From: Antedon mediterranea
Taxonomy: Eukaryota; Echinodermata; Crinoidea; Comatulida; Antedonidae
Direction: 5' to 3'
NCBI RefSeq assembly: GCF_964355755.1
Contig: NC_092672.1
Span: 3,782,001 to 3,846,000 of the forward strand
Length of the DNA stretch: 64,000 bases
The notes under the pieces were generated by a model. It was given only the letters and a program-made list of their open reading frames with translations, had not been told where the DNA came from and made no database searches. Of the stretch, positions 58,249 through 64,000 are shown in pieces. The stretch's first letter is position 1; every line of letters begins with the position of its first letter. Both the position numbers and the translations under genes were made by a program.

Positions 58249-58373
58249 AAAACAATTTATTCAACCGTGACGAATAATATTTCAGTCAGAGAAGAATGGA
58301 TTGGAGCTGACGGTGTGTATATTATAACAATAATATAGACAATATGCTTATTAGTTATAGTTTTGTAGCCTTA

Positions 58374-58755
58374 AGCGTGGTTCCCATTAGCGACGCAACA
58401 CAAGGACGTAACGCAACACAAGTGAATTGACCAATCACAAGCGATGGCTTATTCGCTTGTGATTGCTAACTGTCTATAACTTCGCTTGTCATTGGTTAAA
58501 ACGCTTGCGTTGCGTTTACGTCCTTGCGTTGCGTTCTAGTGGGAACCAAGCTTTAAGCTTGGTTCCCACTAGCGACACAACATAACGCAACCTACGCAAC
58601 ATAAGAAAATGCCCTTCTAATAATTGTGTTTGCCCCCGCCTGTGTGAAATAAAACCTACGATGTTTGCAGCACTATTGCGCCGTCGGTTCCACTTGTGAT
58701 TACGCAATATAAAGCCATTTGCGTCGATGCGTTGCGTTCTAGTGGGAACCACGCT
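58374..58755. mobile_element. MITE family B pair, short then long subtype
   Basis: 58,374-58,552 (short subtype, TTAA then GCGTGGTTCCCATTAGCG) joins across CTTTAAGC to 58,555-58,755 (long subtype, inverted interior with 'gaaataaaacctacgatg'). It starts about 125 bp after the GPCR stop codon. Confidence 0.85.
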
Positions 58756-58934
58756 TTATTGAATTATATCTGTCTTAATTTGTGATTTCGTATGATTGAC
58801 TGGTTTATTCGTTCGATTGGAGCTTTTTACACGTTTCGCACTGAAGTATTTCTTAGGCCTGTAAGACTTAAATCGTTAGTCAATGCTAATAAATTGGCAT
58901 TATAATGTGCGAAATACCTACAAACAAATCTTAA

Positions 58935-59084
58935 TCTCTGTCTACACTATCAAACTTTATGTGACAACAAATGTGCCCATATATGGACATATGATGTCAC
59001 CTCACTACCATATTTGGGCACATCACTACCATATTTGTGCACATCACATTTTGTTGTCAAACTAGTTTGATAGTGTAGACAGAG
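58935..59084. mobile_element. MITE family A, copy 7
   Basis: TCTCTGTCTACACTATCAAA and TAGTTTGATAGTGTAGACAG ends, almost perfect inverse; the interior has two 'catcactaccatatttg'-type units. Confidence 0.85.
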
Positions 59085-59611
59085 GTTTAAAATGCATGCT
59101 AAACACTGATGATGTAGGTCTATTGAAACATTGTAAAACGTAATTGGTTGAGCTTTATTAATAAGTACGTATATGGGTATGTCCTAACGTAATTTCGTAA
59201 CGGTATTGTGTAACGTAACAAATTTACCATATCTAGTATAACTATTCATACTGTAATAATTGTTATCAACTTACTCATACAAATATAAAGAGTTTTTAAA
59301 CAAATTTTACCGTCAGAATGGCGTAACGGCTGTGAGTGATCACTGGCTAAACCCAAGTTTATGGGGCCTATGAACAGTGCCCAGAGGAAAAAACAGTAAT
59401 TAAAATATGCCGAAAATGCTAAAAACGTCCGAGACCTCCAACGTTAGAACTTGAAGGGCCACTTAGGTTTTTACCAGTAGCCTCTGTGTTACGCCACTGC
59501 TTACGTACAGCACAACATTTTCGACGCGTTTTACGTGTCTTCAACATCAGAGGAATCCCGAGTGTTGTTAGGTATACCGTATGTTGAATTTGCCCTTAAT
59601 TTGTGCTGTAA

Positions 59612-59938
59612 GTTTGTGTTTGTTTGTTTGTTTGTTTGTTTTATCTTTATACTGGGTGACCTCTTCAGTCAAAGACTGGTCTTCCAGAGGGCCCAGTTGG
59701 TGATCAGTGGCTGTGATGTACTAATACACCGGGGTAACCCCCTACTCGTCTCGAAAGATGTACTAGGTTCTTTAAAGTGCACACGAGCAAGTTGTGTACA
59801 CTGGACCTACGGTTTATAGTCCTTATCCGAGAAGACTCGTTCTACCACCAGAACCATGGAGTTAGCCTCGAACCCCTGCCGATGTTATGGCTACGTGATT
59901 ACGGTTCCACTGTCTTAACTGCTCGGCCACTCACCCAC
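59612..59938 (-). repeat. SINE with tRNA-like head and (AAAC)n tail
   Basis: On the minus strand: head 'tgagtggccgagcagttaag' with box B 'aggggttcgaggcta'; body 'ctcggataaggactataaac' and 'gggggttaccccggtg'; 3' part 'gaggtcacccagtataaaga', ending in (AAAC)n at 59,612-59,641. It is the more complete copy of the family at 55,831-56,150, about 325 bp. Confidence 0.8.
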
Positions 59939-59944
59939 CCAACT

Positions 59945-60680
59945 TTATGTTTTATACCAGTATGAACTTTCATTCTCATGTTTTGAAATTTGTAAATAAT
60001 TGTGTTGCCTATTAAATGGATGGAGAACGATTGTGGGTCGGACTACCTACATACTTCACAACTGAAATGCTAATATCCAAAATTAGACAGGGAAAGGGGA
60101 ACATATTTTCCTGGTCAGAGCATGCGCAAAAAGATGAGTCAATGACACAGTAACGGCCTCCTCCAACAGATCACTGCAATGGTGTGAAAAGGCCTTTTAA
60201 ATCCATGTAGGCCTATAGTAAAAAACATCTCTTTGTTAATATAGATCACTTACGATACTCTAAATCGAGTAGGTCTATCATAAGTGATCTTATTAATATA
60301 GACTGGGAGGATATTGTTTGAATGCAAAAAGATGAGGTAGGAAGGATTGACAAAAGAGGGATAATAAAGAAATAGACTATAGGCCTATATTTAATTGTTT
60401 GTTATAATTTTAGTGGGGACGGGTGAGGTGTGGTAAAAAAAACACCTTTATAAGAATTCGGGGGAATGCATGAATGCATGCACATTTCCGGGTATTTATT
60501 TATGTATATATGTATAAAAGAGATATAGTATTATTAACATACACGCATTTGGTCCGATGAAAAATAAAAGACCTTTTTAGCGACATGTTTATTCTGTGTG
60601 TGATTTTGTATTATTAGCGGATTTTTAGAAAGAAGGATTAGCGCCCTCAAGTCTTACAAGCTAAAGAGCCACCTGGACTG
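59945..60680. other. Gene-free stretch
   Basis: An imperfect palindrome lies at 60,238-60,300 ('atatagatcacttacgatac' facing 'tatcataagtgatcttatta'). No coding signal was seen. Confidence 0.4.
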
Positions 60681-60683
60681 GAC

Positions 60684-60733
60684 CAAAGATAGTGTAGTAG
60701 GAAATGTAACATCTTCCTACTACACTATCTTTG
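60684..60733. repeat. Perfect 20-bp hairpin
   Basis: CAAAGATAGTGTAGTAGGAA (60,684-60,703), a 10-base loop, then the exact reverse complement (60,714-60,733). No other copy was seen in the window. Confidence 0.85.
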
Positions 60734-61039
60734 ACTAGGCCTAGGCCTAGACTGACAATGTTCTTCTTGGATAGCCTGTTTCAGCAATACTAGGTCTACC
60801 AGAGCGTGTATTGTGTGGGTGGCTAGTTTGTGAGGTAGGCGAAGTTCCACTTCTTTGTGTGAAATGAATGTAACAATATTAATAAAATTGGTATCAATCA
60901 GTATAGCCTACGAGGCCTAGCTAGGCAATATAGAGGCTAGGCCTACAGGCCCTAGCTAGCTAGGCTAGGAGTGGGCTAGACCTGTTGGCGTGGGAATAAG
61001 TCTATAGGCTTGAAGGATATACTCATGCTAGGCCTCCTA

Positions 61040-61444
61040 CTATAGGCAAAGATACTATAGCGCCACGTGCACAACCTAATATCCCTGGAAAAGTGAAATT
61101 TTATATGAAAAGCATACATCCAATAATAGAGGGCAGTATTAAATCAATCTTGGGCATCAGCATAAATTCTCCTAATAACATGTATCACTCTCGAAGAAGA
61201 GAGAAAAAACCAAATTGCTAAATTCCAACAAGAACTTTTGGAATGTAATCTTTTTTATCTCTTTGACTATTTTCAGAATTTAGATTTATTCAACAAAACC
61301 CTTCTTATTCTAGGCAATGACCATGATTTATTTGATAATATTATTAAGTCTTTAATCGACAAATTCTGTAAATCATTGGCTAAATCTTTATGGAAGAAAC
61401 GTTGTGCTCTTTTAAACTTATACGTCAATGCTGTTGTGTTTTGA
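61040..61444 (+). pseudogene. Decayed non-LTR retroelement C-terminal fragment
   Basis: A frame from about 61,056 reads PNIPGKVKFYMKSIHP, then SILGISINSPNNMYHSR, and breaks at a stop near 61,222. A +1/-1 shift leads to a frame ending LGNDHDLFDNIIKSLIDKFC...LWKKRCALL and stopping at 61,444. 'LGxxxxSPNNMxY' and the hydrophobic 'LLLGxDH' region are reminiscent of the C-terminal part of some metazoan non-LTR polyproteins. There is no catalytic RT core here. The remnant is frameshifted and non-functional; the assignment is from remembered motifs. Confidence 0.35.
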
Positions 61445-61856
61445 ACTGCTTTTCTACTTTTGTGTGTCATTTTGATTTCCGTTTCGTAATCTTTGTCTTT
61501 TTATTTTATTTATTATGCCTTAGTGTTGAGTATTACACACACCGTTATACTCTTTATTACTAGACAAAATTGCATGTTTTGTTATTAGTTGATAAAATAA
61601 TAATAACAATAAATAATATAAAAGCAAAATAAAAACTAAGGTGGAGAGTTTGATTATCTTGTTCTCAGATTGGTGTTTTGATTTTTTAATTTTCGTTAAT
61701 TATCTTGATAAAGTAGGCCAATCAGCTTTGAATTACGATGAAAATCAGTGTTACTAGTACACACTTAGCCTATTATATCTCACCTCTTCATTTGTGGTAA
61801 AAATTAACAATGTAGGCCTACTACCATTTTCTTTCTACTAAAGGTATTTGAACAAT

Positions 61857-62029
61857 ATGCCTTCTGTTTGGCATGGCATTGTCTGTGTTGTTGTTGCTGT
61901 ATTCATTTACCAGTCTATGATGCCTACCACTGTTCAAGTTGTCACAGAGGTGATTATCACCGGTAGCCAAACAGAGATCTTTGTGTTTTTGAGCAATTTA
62001 ACCAGAGTTTTAGAATTACAAAAAGAAAG
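61857..62029 (+). CDS. SRPBCC/START-like protein, exon 1
   Basis: ATG at 61,857 starts MPSVWHGIVCVVVAVFIYQS, whose hydrophobic core (about residues 8-18) may be a signal anchor. Then follows TVQVVTEVIITGSQTEIFVFLSN, the first strand and helix expected of an SRPBCC (Bet v1/START-like) lipid-binding fold. The exon ends AAAG|GTAATA at 62,029 (phase 2). The frame is open upstream to a possible acceptor (TTCTACTAAAG, 61,843), so an extra upstream coding exon cannot be excluded. The three exons join to 181 aa. The protein probably binds a hydrophobic ligand, perhaps at a membrane; the ligand is unknown. It is an uncharacterised family to me. Confidence 0.65.
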
Positions 62030-62143
62030 GTAATATAGAGTCGCTGTGTTGATATTAGAATGAATGCAAAGTTATTAGTTTTAGAATCAGGCCTGGTCTT
62101 TAGTTTTATTTTATAAAACAAAAATCCTGGATTGTTTTTTCAG

Positions 62144-62275
62144 GAAAGTTGATCTCGGTGAGTCAATGATGGAAGATAGTATAACAATTGACCACTACAA
62201 GATGATTGACGCTATACCTATTTTTGGATTATTTTCATATCAAATTAACTATGACACTTTTCTAAGTAAATTTCA
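62144..62275 (+). CDS. SRPBCC/START-like protein, exon 2
   Basis: Acceptor TTTTTTCAG ends at 62,143; donor CA|GTAAGT at 62,276. It encodes RKVDLGESMMEDSITIDHYK...IPIFGLFSYQINYDTFLSKF in frame with exon 1 across a 114-bp intron. This is the central beta-strand part of the predicted fold (IPIFGLFSYQINY). Confidence 0.7.
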
Positions 62276-62600
62276 GTAAGTAATTAATTTAAATTTGAAA
62301 TGAGCTTTTCAAGACCCTAGATATTTTACTTTTGGAATCTTGAATAAAAAAGTAAAATGCCTTTTCCTGATGCTAAAACAGTATAAATTTATAATATAAA
62401 GTCTTATATTCGCTAATACATATACTGTATATGCCAACATCTGAATTTATTAAAATGGGAGGTGATATTTTTTAAAGCTGAACACCATTATACATACAAT
62501 TACAAATTCAGTTTTATTTCTAATCTGGGAGAAAGAAAATGTAAAAAAATGGGAGCATGAATGATGTTGGTATTTTGGATTATCTTGGCATGAATGTATA

Positions 62601-62794
62601 TACCGTACTGACGCGGGTATAAGCCCATACTCGGGTATAAGCCCACCCCCAACTTTTGACTAATTTTCATGAAAAATGAGGCACTCGGGTATAAGCCCAC
62701 CCATTAATTCGAAGATCTACAGTGTGTGTCGTAATACATTATTTTGTATTTGGCGACGTCCATACACCGGGCTTATACCCGCGTCAGTACGGTA
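62601..62794. mobile_element. Palindromic-end MITE (TACCGTACTGACGCGGGTAT)
   Basis: A perfect 26-bp inverted end: TACCGTACTGACGCGGGTAT + aagccc and its inverse. Extra 'cgggtataagcccac' copies lie inside near 62,633 and 62,685. It sits in intron 2 of the SRPBCC-like gene. It shares the TACCGTA terminus and 'gtataagyc' words with the element at 17.8 kb. Confidence 0.85.
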
Positions 62795-62914
62795 CTTAAA
62801 TTTTAAACCCAAAATTAACCCTGAAATTTGTTTTTCTTTCTTTTATACGGTAAACTTAAGTTGTTATGGTTCACATTATAATTCATTTTGGTTCACATTG
62901 TAATTATTCTTTAG

Positions 62915-63155
62915 AGAAAATTATACAATATCAAGCACATTCAACGTTGAATCGGGTTTCACGCATGGAAAAACAGTGTGGACATTACATGATGTAACAA
63001 ATGATAGTGGTCAGCTGACTTCACGGCTCATTGAACATTTCACGGCAACGTGCCCATGGATTTTTAGTCACTTTACGCAAGCAGTTGCCGCAAAAGAACA
63101 TTACGAAATTTTATCGTCCGTCAAGGAAAGGATAGAAGCTGGAGCGAACATGTAG
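62915..63155 (+). CDS. SRPBCC/START-like protein, exon 3
   Basis: Acceptor ATTCTTTAG ends at 62,914. The exon encodes ENYTISSTFNVESG, then TVWTLHDVTNDSGQLTSRLIE, then FTATCPWIFSHFTQAVAAKEHYEILSSVKERIEAGANM and TAG (63,153-63,155). The long C-terminal helix after a set of strands is the hallmark layout of the SRPBCC fold. AATAAA lies at 63,228-63,233. Intron 2 (639 bp) holds a MITE. Confidence 0.7.
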
Positions 63156-63227
63156 TTTACCTTTTGTTTAATATAGATATAAATATATTATATTTTATGT
63201 ATTGAGTACAAAATTTATTTTTTAATG

Positions 63228-63233
63228 AATAAA
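63228..63233 (+). promoter_or_regulatory. Polyadenylation signal
   Basis: AATAAA, 73 bp after the stop codon of the SRPBCC-like gene. Confidence 0.6.
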
Positions 63234-63353
63234 AATTATGACAAAAGTAATCATAGTGTAAAAGATTATATACTGTAGTGTAAAAAATAATAGTAAATCA
63301 TAAGTCTGAAATTTCACATGAACATGTAGTGCAATACTTTGTACACTATCGTG

Positions 63354-63442
63354 AAGCTCTGTCTACACAAAAAAATGTGATGTGCCCATATATGGACATG
63401 ATGGACTGTTTTTGTCAAACTAGATAGTGTAGACAGAGCTTT
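63354..63442. mobile_element. MITE family A, copy 8 (deletion form)
   Basis: AAGCTCTGTCTACAC at the left and TAGTGTAGACAGAGCTTTA at the right, with only the 'cccatatatggacatgatg' interior left (89 bp). Confidence 0.8.
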
Positions 63443-64000
63443 ACAATACATATTGTTTGAAGAATAAAAGTGGGAAAAACCCATAAAAGACAAAAACAAA
63501 ATATTGTAGGAACAAATACAAGGTTGGAATTAGAGGATACTTTATAACTTGTTATCATATTTTTCTCTCCTTGTTGATTGATTAATATATAATTTACAAA
63601 GTGTGATTAGATTGATTTACAAAAAACATTATATGAAAGTAAAGGAGTGGATTATTAATTATATACAATATATTTAGTAGACTCAGACTGTAAAGTCTAT
63701 ACTTTAATTCTTCAGTTGACTATTAAGACTTTACAGTGACATCAGCCATATAGGATATGTTTGGGAGTTACAACATACATGATAATGTCACAAGATAGAT
63801 GTACAGAACCACCATCCATCTAAAGGCCAGTTTACGCAGACAAACGGTATATGGGAAATCTATATACATAGAAGCTGTAACTATCCTGAACAGAGACCGC
63901 ACGTCCACTCCGCGTTGTGTGTAAATGGTCATCGTGGAAAAGTACTATATAAGCAATTATGTCATAAGAAATAACATGGATTCTATATTTGTATTACCGT
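63443..64000. other. Gene-free right end
   Basis: AT-rich non-coding DNA. A short inverted pair 'gactcagactgtaaagtct' / 'agactttacagtgac' lies near 63,680-63,740. The last bases 'gtattaccgt' could begin another TACCGT element beyond the window. Confidence 0.35.

Noticed and set aside
60684-60733. microRNA precursor
   Set aside because: The stem is only 20 bp, perfectly paired, with no lower stem; without small-RNA data a miRNA call is not supported.

Overview
The window is eukaryotic: AT-rich, mostly non-coding, with short exons behind GT..AG introns, a dense load of MITEs and SINEs, many minisatellites, and one tRNA-like gene with a pol III terminator. The recurrent 'taggcctac' words, the MITE load and the divergent neuropeptide-type GPCR suggest a marine deuterostome invertebrate, perhaps an echinoderm. 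That assignment is an inference from style; no marker gene proves it.

Layout. 0-26 kb is repeat-rich intergenic or intronic DNA. It holds SINE-like tRNA heads, TIR elements (1.26, 4.5, 5.3, 7.8, 8.3, 11.3, 13.9, 17.8, 23.5 kb), a 198-bp repeat amplified four times at 9.4-10.1 kb, a 42/53-bp minisatellite at 16-17 kb, a cysteine-rich terminal exon on the minus strand at 13.4 kb, and a tRNA-like gene at 22.4 kb. 26.3-33.3 kb is one 105-bp satellite array of 67 units, containing a 21-unit (2205-bp) block duplicated in tandem. 34-39 kb has a Harbinger-like MITE inserted in a tandem repeat, the acidic Ser-rich last exon of an unidentified gene (36.0-36.7 kb), and pogo-like elements. 39-54 kb is mainly non-coding, with a large cluster of 'TTCCCACTAG' TIR elements and a 1.3-kb pogo-like element.

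Genes. The best supported are a two-exon class A GPCR (54.98-58.25 kb, 372 aa), which lacks the usual Asp2.50 and NPxxY motif, and a three-exon 181-aa SRPBCC/START-like protein with an N-terminal hydrophobic segment (61.86-63.16 kb). Nothing shows that these genes work together.

The most notable signal is a complete type I hammerhead ribozyme motif in the single coding intron of the GPCR (56,465-56,520). It has all core nucleotides, a perfect 11-bp stem II, a minimal stem III and a GUA cleavage triplet. It probably derives from a Penelope-like or retrozyme-type retroelement.
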